From the NCBI RefSeq assembly GCF_011682065.1, contig NZ_VUYU01000001.1, forward strand, positions 496,001 to 560,000: a stretch of 64,000 nucleotides of DNA, in the 5' to 3' direction. Below are positions 53,982 to 63,076 of this stretch, one piece after another. A program made the position numbers and the translations under genes. How positions within the stretch are numbered: the stretch's first letter is position 1; every line of letters begins with the position of its first letter. The notes under the pieces were generated by a model, which saw nothing but the letters and a program-made list of their open reading frames with translations, was not told the origin of the DNA and did no database searches. This DNA comes from Massilia rubra (GTDB lineage Bacteria > Pseudomonadota > Gammaproteobacteria > Burkholderiales > Burkholderiaceae_D).

Positions 53982-55310
53982 ATGAATGTCAAAAAATTTA
54001 CGGCTGCAACATCACGCGACGCACTGCGTAAAGTACGCGAAGCGCTCGGACCCGACGCCGTCATCCTGTCCAACCGGCCCGTCGATGGCGTGGTCGAAAT
54101 CCTCGCCCTCGCCAGCGATGACGTCGCCTCGATTTCCTCGCCGGCCCCCGAGTCCGAAATGGCCCAGCCGCGCCCATCCCTGTCGATCCCGCCGGAAAGC
54201 TACGCCAACCGCCGCGTCGCTCCGGCCCCGGCCCCGGCCTACGCCGTCCAGCCCGAATCGTTCGACATGTCGATGATGGCCTCGCAAATGTCATCCATGA
54301 TGATGCAAGCCATGAATCAGGCCAAGGATAGCGCCGCGGCCGAAATGTCGGGCATGATGAATGAAATCCGCGCCATGCGTGGCTTGATGGAAAGCCAACT
54401 GGCCGAGATCGCCTGGGGCACCACCCAGCAGCGCGAACCGCAAAAAGCCGGGGTACTGCGCGAAATGCTGGCCGCCGGTTTCTCGGCCAGCCTGTCGCGC
54501 TATCTGATCGAAAAACTGCCGGCCGGGAAAGACGCCGCCGAGAGCCTGCGCTGGATCAAAACGGTCCTCTCGCGCAACCTGACCACCATCTCGAACGAAG
54601 ATGAAATCCTGGAAAAGGGCGGCGTGTTCGCCCTGGTCGGCCCGACCGGCGTCGGCAAGACCACCAGCACCGCCAAGCTGGCCGCGCGCTGCGTGATGCG
54701 CCACGGCCCGGAAAAACTGGCCCTGATCACCACCGACGCCTATCGTATCGGCGGTCACGAACAATTGCGCATCTACGGCAAGATCCTCGGCGTGATGGTG
54801 CACTCGGTCAAGGATGAATCGGACCTGCGCATCGCCCTCAAGGAATTGCGCAACAAGCATACCGTGCTGATCGACACCGTCGGCGTCTCCCAGCGCGACC
54901 AGAACGTGGCCGAACAGGTGGCGATGCTGTCCGAGACCGGCGCCGACGTCAAGCGCCTGCTGTGCCTGAACTCGACCTCGACCAACGAAACCCTCAACGA
55001 AGTCGTGCGCGCCTACCAGGGCAGCGGCCTGGCCGGCTGCATCATGACCAAACTCGACGAAGCGGCCTCGATCGGCAACGTGCTCGATGTCGTGATTCGC
55101 CAGAAACTGAACCTGTTCTATGTCTCGAACGGCCAGCGCGTGCCGGAAGACCTGCACCTGGCCGACCGCAACATGCTGGTCGACCGCGCCTTCCGCCTCA
55201 AGCGCGACGCCGCCGCCACCCAGTTTTCGGACGCCGAACTGCCGCTGCTGATGGCTAACACCAGCAACGCCCGCAACGACCGCAGCCTGCGCGAGGTGTC
55301 CCTTGGCTAA
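53982..55310 (+). CDS. flhF: Flagellar GTPase FlhF
   Basis: SRP-type GTPase that sets polar flagellar placement. The 442 residues begin MNVKKFTAATSRDALRKVRE, have a Pro/Met-rich linker in the B domain, a helical N domain and the G domain with G1 FALVGPTGVGKTTSTAKLAA, G2/G3 ALITTDAYRIGGHEQLRIYG and HTVLIDTVGVSQRD, and the late ITKLDEAASIGNVLDV-like IMTKLDEAASIGNVLDV. Start is the ATG at 53982, seven bases after AGGAG; the frame opens at 53562, but that part is repeat and GIY-YIG antisense. flhG overlaps its end by 8 bases. Confidence 0.96.
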   Translation: MNVKKFTAATSRDALRKVREALGPDAVILSNRPVDGVVEILALASDDVASISSPAPESEMAQPRPSLSIPPESYANRRVAPAPAPAYAVQPESFDMSMMASQMSSMMMQAMNQAKDSAAAEMSGMMNEIRAMRGLMESQLAEIAWGTTQQREPQKAGVLREMLAAGFSASLSRYLIEKLPAGKDAAESLRWIKTVLSRNLTTISNEDEILEKGGVFALVGPTGVGKTTSTAKLAARCVMRHGPEKLALITTDAYRIGGHEQLRIYGKILGVMVHSVKDESDLRIALKELRNKHTVLIDTVGVSQRDQNVAEQVAMLSETGADVKRLLCLNSTSTNETLNEVVRAYQGSGLAGCIMTKLDEAASIGNVLDVVIRQKLNLFYVSNGQRVPEDLHLADRNMLVDRAFRLKRDAAATQFSDAELPLLMANTSNARNDRSLREVSLG

Positions 55311-56130
55311 TCATTTCGATTTCGACCAGGCCGAAGGCCTGCGCCGGATGCTGGCCGGCCCCAAGCCACGCATCGTCACCTTTCTTTCCGCCACGCCGCA
55401 AGACGACAAGGGCGCCATGCTGGTCAACCTGGGCGCGTCGCTCGCGCGCGCCGGCAACGACGTGCTCATCGTCGACGCCTGCGACCGCGAATACGGCGTG
55501 GCCCAGCGCCTCGGCGTGGCCGACCGCGCCAGCCTGTTGCAGGTGGCGCGCCAGCAGTGCGCGCTGAACCAGATCATCCACCAGGTGCCGCAAGGCTTCG
55601 GCGTGGTCAGCATGGCGCGCGCGCGCGGCGGTCCGGACGAGGCGCGCCGCCTGGCCAAGACCTTCGACGTGCTGGTCAAGCAGACCGGCATCGTCATCGT
55701 CGACGGCGAATTCGGCGACGACGACACTTTTCCGGTGCCCATCATGGACAGTGCCGAGATCGTGGTCCAGGTCTCCACCAGCGCCGCCTCGATCACCGCC
55801 GCCTACTCCCTCATCAAGCGACTTTCGCAACAGTTGGGACGCCGTCCCTTCGGAATTCTGGTCACGGGCGCATCCGAAGCGGAAGCGAAGGTGGTATACG
55901 ATAATATGTCATCTGCGGCAAGTCGTTACCTTGCCGTACAGCTCACGTCGATGGGCTCGGTCCCGGCGGACGAATACCTGCACCGGGCCGCGCGCTTGGG
56001 CCGGGCCGTGGTCGATGCGTTCCCGTTGGCGGGAGCCTCGGTTGCATTTCGCCAACTGGCGGGGCGCTTTGCCCTGTCGGCCATGCCGCAGCTCGGGCAC
56101 ACAGGGGGGACTTCCCATTTTGGTTCTTAA
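55303..56130 (+). CDS. flhG: FlhG/FleN-like ParA-family ATPase with degenerate Walker A
   Basis: MinD/ParA-like regulator of flagellar number that works with FlhF. The 275 residues keep the fold: strand PRIVTFLSAT, Walker A' VLIVDACDREYGVAQRLGV, Walker B region GIVIVDGEFGDDD and a late membrane-targeting-like helix. But the P-loop, normally KGGVGKT, reads SATPQDDKGAMLVNLG: the signature Lys and the GKT/S end are gone, only one Lys remains. Nucleotide binding may be altered. The start is a TTG at 55303 with GAGG eight bases upstream, overlapping flhF by 8 bases. It precedes fliA by 15 bp. Confidence 0.87.
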   Translation: MANHFDFDQAEGLRRMLAGPKPRIVTFLSATPQDDKGAMLVNLGASLARAGNDVLIVDACDREYGVAQRLGVADRASLLQVARQQCALNQIIHQVPQGFGVVSMARARGGPDEARRLAKTFDVLVKQTGIVIVDGEFGDDDTFPVPIMDSAEIVVQVSTSAASITAAYSLIKRLSQQLGRRPFGILVTGASEAEAKVVYDNMSSAASRYLAVQLTSMGSVPADEYLHRAARLGRAVVDAFPLAGASVAFRQLAGRFALSAMPQLGHTGGTSHFGS

Positions 56131-56145
56131 AACATACTGAGATCT

Positions 56146-56877
56146 ATGTATACCGTCAAAGGGAAATCGGACAAGAACCATTTACTGACCGAGCATATGC
56201 CCTTGGTGAAGCGGCTCGCCCACCACATGAAGGCCAAGCTGCCGCCCAGCGTGGAAGTCGACGACCTGGTCCAGGCCGGCATGATCGGCCTGCTCGACGC
56301 CATCAGCCGCTATGAGGAAACCCACGGCGCCCAATTCGAAACCTACGCCGTGCTGCGCATCCGCGGCGCCATGCTCGATGAATTGCGCAGCAGCGACTGG
56401 CTGCCGCGCTCGATGCGGCAGAACATGCGCAAGATCGAAACGGCGATGAGCACCTTGCAGCAGAAGCTAGGCCACCCGCCCACCGAGTCGGAAGTGGCCA
56501 AGAGCTTGAAACTGTCGCTGGCCGACTACCAGGACATGCTCACCGACGGCGGCGGCCACCAGCTGGTGTACTACGAAGATTTCCACGATAACGAGGGCGG
56601 CAACGACAGCTTCCTCGACCGCTATGCGGTGGACGATGCCGATCCCCTGCGCAGCCTGCTCGACGGCGATTTCCGCCAGGCCGTCATCGACGCCATCGAC
56701 GGCTTGCCGCCGCGCGAAAAAATCCTCATGGGCCTGTACTACGAAGAAGAACTGAACCTCAAAGAGATCGGGGCCGTCATGGGTGTATCGGAATCGCGCG
56801 TGTCGCAGCTGCACACCCAGGCGGTCGCGCGCCTGCGCGCGTCCTTGAAGGAGCAGGCGTGGACCGGGCCAGCATAG
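56146..56877 (+). CDS. fliA: RNA polymerase sigma factor FliA (sigma-28)
   Basis: Directs late flagellar, motor and chemotaxis gene expression; held by anti-sigma FlgM until the hook is complete. The 243 residues show region 2 (LVKRLAHHMKAKLPPSVEVDDLVQAGMIGLLDAI in part), RGAMLDELRSSDWLPRSMR (2.4/3.0), region 3 and region 4 (LPPREKILMGLYYEEELNLKEIGAVMGVSESRVSQ, shown by motif LKEIGAVMGVSESRVSQLH). motC starts within its last 19 bases. The flgM partner ends at the right edge of the window. Confidence 0.96.
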   Translation: MYTVKGKSDKNHLLTEHMPLVKRLAHHMKAKLPPSVEVDDLVQAGMIGLLDAISRYEETHGAQFETYAVLRIRGAMLDELRSSDWLPRSMRQNMRKIETAMSTLQQKLGHPPTESEVAKSLKLSLADYQDMLTDGGGHQLVYYEDFHDNEGGNDSFLDRYAVDDADPLRSLLDGDFRQAVIDAIDGLPPREKILMGLYYEEELNLKEIGAVMGVSESRVSQLHTQAVARLRASLKEQAWTGPA

Positions 56878-57605
56878 CGGGAATTTTCCTGGCCCTGGCC
56901 GGCCTGCTGGTCGGCCAGGCGCTGGAAGGGGGCAAGCTGTCGTCGCTGGTGCAGCCGGCGGCGTTTGCCATCGTCGTCATCGGCACCGTTGGCGCCGTGC
57001 TGCTGCAAAGCGAAGCGCCGACCTTCATGCGCGGCGTGCGCATGCTGCGCTGGGTGTTCTCGCCGCCGCCGAGCCAGCGCGCCGCCCTGGCGCGCGAGAT
57101 CGCCGTGTGGGGCTTGCATGCGCGCCGCGACGGCTTGCTGTCGCTGGAAAAATACATGGCGGTCAACAAAGATAAATTCGTGCAGAAGGGCTTGCGCTTG
57201 GTGGTCGACGGCATCGCCCCCGACAAGCTGCGCAGCCTGATGGAGATGGAAGTGACGGCCTACGAATTCGGCGAACGCCAGGCCGTCAAGATCTGGGAGG
57301 CGGCGGCCGGCTACTCGCCCACCATCGGCATCCTGGGCGCGGTGCTGGGGCTGATCCACGTGATGGAAAACCTGAGCGACCCGGGTAAGCTCGGCAGCGG
57401 GATTGCGGTCGCTTTCGTCTCGACCGTGTACGGGGTCGGGCTGGCGAATATGTTTTTCTACCCGATCGCCAACAAGCTCAAGACCATCGTCGCCGAACGG
57501 GTGACCCAGTACGAAATCCTCACCGATGTCTTTCACGATATCGCCAGCGGCGACCATTCGCGCGTGATCGAAGAACGCGTCGCCTGCCTGCTCTCGCGGC
57601 CCTGA
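56859..57605 (+). CDS. motC: Flagellar stator protein MotC (MotA family)
   Basis: Proton-channel stator subunit. The 248 residues show four helices: SIAGIFLALAGLLVGQ, PAAFAIVVIGTVGAVLL, GYSPTIGILGAVLGLIHVM and GIAVAFVSTVYGVGLANMFF, with the conserved prolines near the channel. Pairing with a MotB-type gene directly after, and location behind fliA, match the MotC/MotD set of Pseudomonas and Burkholderiales rather than the MotAB pair. The start codon is a GTG at 56859 inside the fliA coding region (19-base overlap). Confidence 0.92.
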   Translation: MDRASIAGIFLALAGLLVGQALEGGKLSSLVQPAAFAIVVIGTVGAVLLQSEAPTFMRGVRMLRWVFSPPPSQRAALAREIAVWGLHARRDGLLSLEKYMAVNKDKFVQKGLRLVVDGIAPDKLRSLMEMEVTAYEFGERQAVKIWEAAAGYSPTIGILGAVLGLIHVMENLSDPGKLGSGIAVAFVSTVYGVGLANMFFYPIANKLKTIVAERVTQYEILTDVFHDIASGDHSRVIEERVACLLSRP

Positions 57606-57607
57606 CC

Positions 57608-58366
57608 ATGGCGCGCAAAAAGTACGAAGCCGAGCACGAAAATCACGAACGCTGGCTCATTTCGTACGCCGATTTCATCACCTTGCTGTTCGCGTTTTTT
57701 GTGGTCATGTACGCCATTTCGGTCGTCAACGAAGGAAAATACAAGGTGTTTTCGGTCTCGCTGGGCGACGCCTTCGGCGGCAAGGACCAGAAGACGGCCA
57801 GTGTCGCCAGCAGCAACGTGCCGCAGCTGATCGTGCTGCCCGACCCGCTGATCAAGCGGCGCGCCGAAGCCATGCGCAGCGAAAAGGAACGCTTGACCAA
57901 CCTCGCGCAAAAGCTGACCTCGACCCTGGCGCCGCTAGTGCGCGAAGGCAAGGTGCGGGTGACGCAGAACAGCCGCGGGGTGAGCGTGGAAATCAATGCC
58001 AGTGTGTTGTTCGATCCGGGCGACGCCACCCTCACACCCGAATCGGACCAGGCCCTGCGCGCGCTGGCGGTGCTGCTCAAGGACGATCCGCACGCGGTGC
58101 AGGTGGAAGGGCACACCGACCCGACGCCGATCAGGAATGCGCTGTTCCCCTCGAACTGGGAACTGTCGGCGGTGCGCGCAAGCAGCGTGGTGCGCCTGTT
58201 CATCGACAGCGGCGTGGCGCCCGAGCGCCTCACTGCCGTGGGGCATGGCGCCAACATCGCGGTCGCATCCAACGATACGCCCGAAGGGCGTGCGCGCAAC
58301 CGGCGCGTGGCGGTGACAATCTTGTCGGCGCTGCCCGATACCACGACCGAAATCCCCACCCGTTGA
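57608..58366 (+). CDS. motD: Flagellar stator protein MotD (MotB family)
   Basis: Peptidoglycan-anchored stator subunit pairing with MotC. The 252 residues have a cytoplasmic start, one helix with the proton-binding Asp (WLISYADFITLLFAFFVVMYA), a periplasmic plug/linker and a C-terminal OmpA-like peptidoglycan-binding domain (VQVEGHTDPTPIRNALFPSNWELSAVRAS in part, AVGHGANIAVASNDTPEGRARNRRV in part). It follows motC after two bases. No chemotaxis genes lie between fliA and motC, unlike in Pseudomonas. Confidence 0.93.
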   Translation: MARKKYEAEHENHERWLISYADFITLLFAFFVVMYAISVVNEGKYKVFSVSLGDAFGGKDQKTASVASSNVPQLIVLPDPLIKRRAEAMRSEKERLTNLAQKLTSTLAPLVREGKVRVTQNSRGVSVEINASVLFDPGDATLTPESDQALRALAVLLKDDPHAVQVEGHTDPTPIRNALFPSNWELSAVRASSVVRLFIDSGVAPERLTAVGHGANIAVASNDTPEGRARNRRVAVTILSALPDTTTEIPTR

Positions 58367-58500
58367 TTCAACCGGGCTGGCGTGAGGCCTGAAACGGTGC
58401 ACAATGGTCGAGAACGGCGCAGGCGGGCGACCCGGCCCCGCTTCAGGCAAGCGCCGCCGGCCGGGACCGACAAGACAAGCACAAGACAAGGAGCAAGCCG

Positions 58501-59001
58501 ATGAAACGATCCGTGGCGGGCATATTGATGCTCATGGCGCTGGGACTGGCCTATGCGAAGGATAAGCCGATGAGTGGGGTGAGCGAGAAGGTATCGGTCG
58601 CTTCGCGCGGCGGCAAGGTGCTGGTGACCTTGACGGTGAGTAACAAGACCAGGCAGCCGATCTATCTGTGGAAGGTGACGTACCAGAGCCGGCAGCTGTT
58701 CGGGCCGGATTTCGACATCAGCGTGGTGGGCAGTGCGGCGCCGGTCAATTACATCGGCCCGGTGGTCAAGCGGGCGCCGCCGCAGCCCGACGATTACTTG
58801 AAGGTGGAGCCGAACGGCGTGCACCGCAATACCATCGACATCACGCGCGCGTATGATTTTCAGCCGGGCAAGCAGCGCTACCGGCTCAGTCATACGGGAA
58901 GTTACGTGCTTGATCTGCAGCAGCTGGATAATCCCGAGACGATGAAGCCGGCCTCGACGGTGTTCACGCATACGCAGGTGGCCCAGCCGGCGGAGCAATA
59001 A
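58501..59001 (+). CDS. Secreted protein resembling the pro-region of M35 proteases
   Basis: A 166-residue exported protein: signal peptide (MKRSVAGILMLMALGLAYA) and one beta-rich domain. It aligns with the N-terminal pro-region of the M35 protease encoded next door: VTLTVSNKTRQPIYLWK against VRVTITNTSSKPQYVLK, then an FD, then Y-x-G-x-x-x-KR-x-x-P-x-x-x-DY-x-x-x-x-P, then YD and a final Y-x-x-x-H/Y. No catalytic motif is present. The genes are convergent and share one terminator. An inhibitor, chaperone or decoy of the protease is a reasonable guess; nothing proves it. No ribosome-binding site stronger than AAGGAG (58488-58493) is needed; that one is well placed. Confidence 0.8.
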   Translation: MKRSVAGILMLMALGLAYAKDKPMSGVSEKVSVASRGGKVLVTLTVSNKTRQPIYLWKVTYQSRQLFGPDFDISVVGSAAPVNYIGPVVKRAPPQPDDYLKVEPNGVHRNTIDITRAYDFQPGKQRYRLSHTGSYVLDLQQLDNPETMKPASTVFTHTQVAQPAEQ

Positions 59002-59023
59002 GCAGCATCAAGCTGGCGATAAA

Positions 59024-59059
59024 AAAACAGCCTGGCCGCGCGCGCGGCCAGGCTGTTTT
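59024..59059. terminator. Bidirectional terminator between the pro-region-like gene and the M35 protease gene
   Basis: A perfect 17-bp stem (AAAACAGCCTGGCCGCG with its reverse complement) around a 2-base centre, with A- and T-runs at the two sides. It lies 23 bases past one stop codon and 15 past the other, so it serves both convergent genes. Confidence 0.92.
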
Positions 59060-59074
59060 CCATTGCCCGCTCGC

Positions 59075-60178
59075 TTACGGCAGCGAAGGCGTGTTCTCGC
59101 CGAAATACTCGTGCGAGTCGGCATTGTCGACGGCCTTGGTCGGATTGCTGGTCGCCAGGCTGGCCGCAGCCGACTGGCCATACGCCCAGTCATCGGTCGC
59201 CGCCACCACGTTGAAGTGGCTCAGTTCGTGCACCAGGGTGCCGCCCTTCGAATCGGTGCCCGAGGTCGGCGCCGACCAGAACGCGTTGCAGACGTAGATC
59301 TTGTACGGCTGGTTCGGGTACACATACGCGTAGTAGGATTCCTTGCAGCTGCAATCGACCACGATCGGCTTGCTATCGAGCGCGTTCTTGATATTGTTAA
59401 AGTGCGTCTTGACCGTCGCGTAGCGCGTCGACGTGTAGGCGCCGAACCATTTCTTGTAGCGCGTGCCTTGCAGGTTGCTGTTCAAGTAAGTCAGGCCGCT
59501 GTTGGCCATCGTTTTCGCTGCCGCCAGCCCCGAGTTGATCGAGGTCTGCTGCGACGAGCTGCAGCTGGCGAACGAGATGCCGGCCGTTCCCGCAGCCTGC
59601 TGGCGCGCCGCCAGCTCGAGCGGATCGGCCACGATGGTGCCGCGCTCGAGGCGCCCGTCGATCCAGAGCGACACCGGCGCCGATTCAATCTCGCCGATCT
59701 CGCGCTGGCCCTGCTGCGCGGTCAGGCTGTTCTCGTCGTCGCCGGTCGAGTTGAACAGGTTGAGCGAGGCCGCGTGGTAGCGGATCGCGTAGTCGCCGGT
59801 CACGCTCATGTCGTACATGGACGAGAGCTCCACCTTGGCGGTGTGCGAGGCGCCCGGCTTGAGCAGGTAGTAATCCTTGGCGGTCGGGGCAGGGCGCTTG
59901 TAATGGCGGCCCTGGTACGGTACGTCCACGCCGTCGCGGGTGACGTCGAACAGATGGTCTTCCACACCGGCAAACGGCGTATGCCATTTCAGCACGTATT
60001 GCGGCTTGGACGAGGTGTTGGTGATGGTCACGCGCACGACCACGTCATCCTGCTTGCCGAGCGAGGATTTTTCGGGACTCAGGCTGACAGTCACCCCGTT
60101 CGACCCCGCCTGGGCTGCCAGGCAGGCTGCTGCTGCAACGATACCGACGCTTGCTTTTACCAAGTGATTCCAGTTCAT
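59075..60178 (-). CDS. M35 family metalloendopeptidase (deuterolysin-like aspzincin), secreted
   Basis: A 367-residue secreted zinc protease. Signal peptide (VGIVAAAACLAAQAGS), pro-region (about residues 25-170, beta-rich, with YQGRHYKRPAPTAKDYY), then the catalytic domain with ASCSSSQQTSINSGL and the aspzincin site: HELSHF (HExxH) and the third ligand Asp in NVVAATDDWAYGQ. Cysteines (CSCKESYYAYVYP, IYVCNAFW) suggest disulfides. Relatives are peptidyl-Lys or broad endopeptidases that act on extracellular proteins. It faces the gene for its own pro-region-like homologue. Confidence 0.92.
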   Translation of the reverse strand: MNWNHLVKASVGIVAAAACLAAQAGSNGVTVSLSPEKSSLGKQDDVVVRVTITNTSSKPQYVLKWHTPFAGVEDHLFDVTRDGVDVPYQGRHYKRPAPTAKDYYLLKPGASHTAKVELSSMYDMSVTGDYAIRYHAASLNLFNSTGDDENSLTAQQGQREIGEIESAPVSLWIDGRLERGTIVADPLELAARQQAAGTAGISFASCSSSQQTSINSGLAAAKTMANSGLTYLNSNLQGTRYKKWFGAYTSTRYATVKTHFNNIKNALDSKPIVVDCSCKESYYAYVYPNQPYKIYVCNAFWSAPTSGTDSKGGTLVHELSHFNVVAATDDWAYGQSAAASLATSNPTKAVDNADSHEYFGENTPSLP

Positions 60179-60510
60179 ACAGTTCTCCGTGAGTGATGTG
60201 CTTGTTCTGAGTGCCGGGCCAAAGGCGGCCTCAACAACCCATCCTTACATGCCCAATCGACACAGGACAGTCATAATCATCGGTAATTGTGTCATTCGGG
60301 CGAATTCTGAACGTATCACTGCTGTGCTTAAAAGAATGTGCTTTCGCGCAATTTCTTCAATGAAATCAGGCTTGTCGGGAGAAAAAATTTCTATCGATAA
60401 TTAACAAAAACGTTAAATTTTGACCTTGGCGTGCCGCATACGAAGCAAGCGTGTATTCTGGCGCCGGGGGCTCGACGGGGCCGTTGCGCTAATTGAACGA
60501 AGGGGAATCG
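60179..60510. other. Divergent promoter region of the M35 protease and amidohydrolase genes
   Basis: About 330 bases, AT-richer around 60280-60420. No promoter is clear enough to call. The last bases before the amidohydrolase ATG contain GAAGGGGA, a good ribosome-binding site. A 71-codon plus frame (60189-60404) has no support. Confidence 0.5.
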
Positions 60511-62391
60511 ATGACCAACAAGAATGCCCGCCCGCACGGCGGCGACATCATCACGCCGCGCATCGCGCTTGCCTTGGGTAAGCGTACGGTCGCCGCGCTG
60601 GCGCTGGCATGCGCCTTGCCGGCGGCCCAGGCCGGGGCGCAGCGCGGCGCCAGCGACGCGCTCCAGGCCGAGGTCATCTACCGCAACGGCTACATCTACA
60701 CCGTCGACGCCGCCGATAGCGTGCACCAGGCACTGGCCGTGCGCGGCGGGCGCATCGTCTACGTGGGCGACAACGCCGGCGCGGTCGCGCTCAAGGGCAA
60801 GCAGACCCGCGTCATCGACCTGCAAGGGCGCATGTTGATGCCCGGCCTGATCGACGCCCACATGCACCCGCTGTCGGGCGGCAAGCGCCTCCTGCATTGC
60901 AACCTGAACTACGAAGCGCTGACCGTGCCGCAATTCCAGGCGCGCATCCAGGCCTGCGCCGACAAGGACCGCGGCGCCAAAGGCGGCAAGAGCGACAAGA
61001 AATGGCTGCAAGTGGTTAACTGGTTCCAGCAAAGCATGCTGCCGGCCGGCGCGGAAACCACCCGCGCCACGCTCGACGCCATCAAGACCGAGCGCCCGAT
61101 CGCGGTGCGCTCCTCGTTCGGCCACTCTTACCTGGTCAGTACGCGCGGGCTGCAAGCGGCCGGCATTACGCGCGCCACACCAAACCCGGACACCGGCAAG
61201 GTCGTGCGCGACGCCGCCGGCGAGCCAACCGGCTTACTGGAAGACGCCGCGATGGAGCTGGTCAGCAAAGTGCTGCCCAAACCCACCCCGGCCGAGACCG
61301 TCACCGCCGCCAGCTTCGCCATGCAGGCGCTGGGCCGCCAGGGCGTGACCAGTTTTCTCGACGCCAGCAGCGACGAAGAAATTTTCACGGCCTTTGCCGC
61401 CATCGCGCGCCAGGGCAAGCTGAGCGCGCGCGCCCATTTCGCCGCCGAGGTAGCGACGGAAGACGGTCTTGACCCGGCCCGCGCGGTGGCGTCCGTGCTG
61501 AAGATGGCTAAGCGCTACCATCAGGAGAGCGACGGCGTCACCCCGGTCATGCGCGTGCGCCACGCCAAGATCTACATGGATGGCGTGATCGCCGCGCCGG
61601 CCTTTACCGGCACCATGGTGGCACCGTACTTTGTGGACCGCGGCACGCCGGGGCATCCGCACTGGGTGCCGGGCGACAGCAAGGGGCCGCCGACCTACTT
61701 CAAGCCGGAGGCGCTCAAAGCGATATTGATCGGGCTGGCCAAGGCCGGCATCGATGCCCATGTGCACGTCGATGGCGACGGCGCGGTGCGCGAAACGCTC
61801 GACGCCGTCGAAGCCCTGCGCGCCGCGCCCGGCGGCAAGGAGGCGCGCCCGGCGCTGGCGCATGCCGAAATCGTCGATCCGGCCGACTTTGGCCGCTTTG
61901 CCGCGCTCGATGCCAGCGCGGTGCTCTCTTTCCAGTGGGGCAAGCCGGCGCCGGACACGGTGGCGGGCCTGAAGGATTACCTGGGACCGCAGCGTTACGC
62001 GATCCTGGAACCGCAGTCGCTGCTGCTCGACGCCGGCGCGCGCGTGGTGTTCGGCAGCGACTGGCCGGTCGACGCGCTCGACGAATGGTTCGCGCTCAAG
62101 GTCGGCGTGACCCGTACCAACGCGCCATCGGCCGGTCCGGAGTTCGCGGGCAGGCTGGGAGCGGCGCCGGGCATGCCGCGCGCCGCCGTGTTGCGGGCGG
62201 TGACGATGAACGCCGCGTATACCTTGCGCCAGGAAGGGCAGGTCGGTTCGCTGGAAGTGGGCAAGCTGGCCGATCTGATCGTGCTGGACCGCAATTTCTT
62301 CCAGATACCGGATGAGGAAATCGCCGACATCAAGGTGCTGCAGACGGTCGTGGGCGGCAAGGTGGTCCATCAGGCTCCCGGTTTTCCGTAG
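60511..62391 (+). CDS. Exported amidohydrolase family protein (YtcJ-like)
   Basis: A 626-residue metal-dependent hydrolase with an N-terminal signal-like helix (TVAALALACALPAAQAGA). The TIM-barrel has the HxH metal motif (MPGLIDAHMHPLSGG), a late pair of His (DAHVHVDGDGAV and PALAHAEIVDP) and the Asp ligand (VVFGSDWPVDALDE), then the C-terminal beta-sandwich (GSLEVGKLADLIVLDRNFF). This is the YtcJ/NfdA-like group; substrates are unknown, often N-acyl or formamide compounds. Start at the ATG at 60511 behind AAGGGGA, instead of the TTG at 60493. Confidence 0.9.
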   Translation: MTNKNARPHGGDIITPRIALALGKRTVAALALACALPAAQAGAQRGASDALQAEVIYRNGYIYTVDAADSVHQALAVRGGRIVYVGDNAGAVALKGKQTRVIDLQGRMLMPGLIDAHMHPLSGGKRLLHCNLNYEALTVPQFQARIQACADKDRGAKGGKSDKKWLQVVNWFQQSMLPAGAETTRATLDAIKTERPIAVRSSFGHSYLVSTRGLQAAGITRATPNPDTGKVVRDAAGEPTGLLEDAAMELVSKVLPKPTPAETVTAASFAMQALGRQGVTSFLDASSDEEIFTAFAAIARQGKLSARAHFAAEVATEDGLDPARAVASVLKMAKRYHQESDGVTPVMRVRHAKIYMDGVIAAPAFTGTMVAPYFVDRGTPGHPHWVPGDSKGPPTYFKPEALKAILIGLAKAGIDAHVHVDGDGAVRETLDAVEALRAAPGGKEARPALAHAEIVDPADFGRFAALDASAVLSFQWGKPAPDTVAGLKDYLGPQRYAILEPQSLLLDAGARVVFGSDWPVDALDEWFALKVGVTRTNAPSAGPEFAGRLGAAPGMPRAAVLRAVTMNAAYTLRQEGQVGSLEVGKLADLIVLDRNFFQIPDEEIADIKVLQTVVGGKVVHQAPGFP

Positions 62392-62402
62392 GCCGGCTGC
62401 CG

Positions 62403-62903
62403 ATGGCGAGCCAGGCGACCACGATCCGGGTCAACACCGCTTACCTGCATACTGCGTTGGACCCGATTTACCGCGAGGCGATGCTGGGCGAGCATGAAGC
62501 GGAACTGGCTTTATTGGACCTTCGCAAGCCGCTTTATCGTCAACTGTACGTCGAAGAGATCGTCGCGCCGCTGTTCGCGGAGCTGGCGCCGCCGACCCTG
62601 GAAAAGACCCGGCAGGCATTGAAGTATCTGTTGCATGTGCCGCCTGGCCCCGGGCTCGCGCCGGCTTGCCAGCTGTTCGGGGTGGCGTTAAGCGAATGCG
62701 TGCCGCTGCTGAACCTGATATGGTCGGTGCTCTTTCCCGATGAGGACAGGGAGATCCCGGCCGGATGGCGCTATGTCGATCGAGCCAAATCGTTGAACTA
62801 TCATCAAACGAGGGATTTCTACTCGTCATCGCCGCAATTTCTGGACGGTGCGTGGGAAAGGCTGGAGGCGCGCCTTTGCGCCAGTCTGAATTCAAGCGGC
62901 TGA
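62403..62903 (+). CDS. Hypothetical protein (166 aa)
   Basis: No family recognised. The protein is mixed alpha, with YLHTALDPIYREAMLGEHEAELALLDL near the N-terminus, a Pro/Gly turn (HVPPGPGLAPACQLFGVAL), SECVPLLNLIWSVLFPDEDREIPAGWRY and a C-terminal helix. No signal peptide. It starts 11 bases after the amidohydrolase stop, so it may share that message, though codon usage is less GC-biased toward its end. An antisense frame (62431-62907) is a shadow. Confidence 0.65.
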   Translation: MASQATTIRVNTAYLHTALDPIYREAMLGEHEAELALLDLRKPLYRQLYVEEIVAPLFAELAPPTLEKTRQALKYLLHVPPGPGLAPACQLFGVALSECVPLLNLIWSVLFPDEDREIPAGWRYVDRAKSLNYHQTRDFYSSSPQFLDGAWERLEARLCASLNSSG

Positions 62904-63076
62904 TCATTGCGCTGATGGCGCGTGACGAATTTTTTGGGGTCTGGAAAATGAAGACCAGGCGAGCGTTCAGTCAACAACAGCAAAGTGCCCCGGGCGCCTC
63001 TTTCCGGTCTGCGAGATCAGCTCCACCTTCCTTTTTTACCGTGCTAAGATGGCTTGGCCTCTTAATGGGAGATCCT

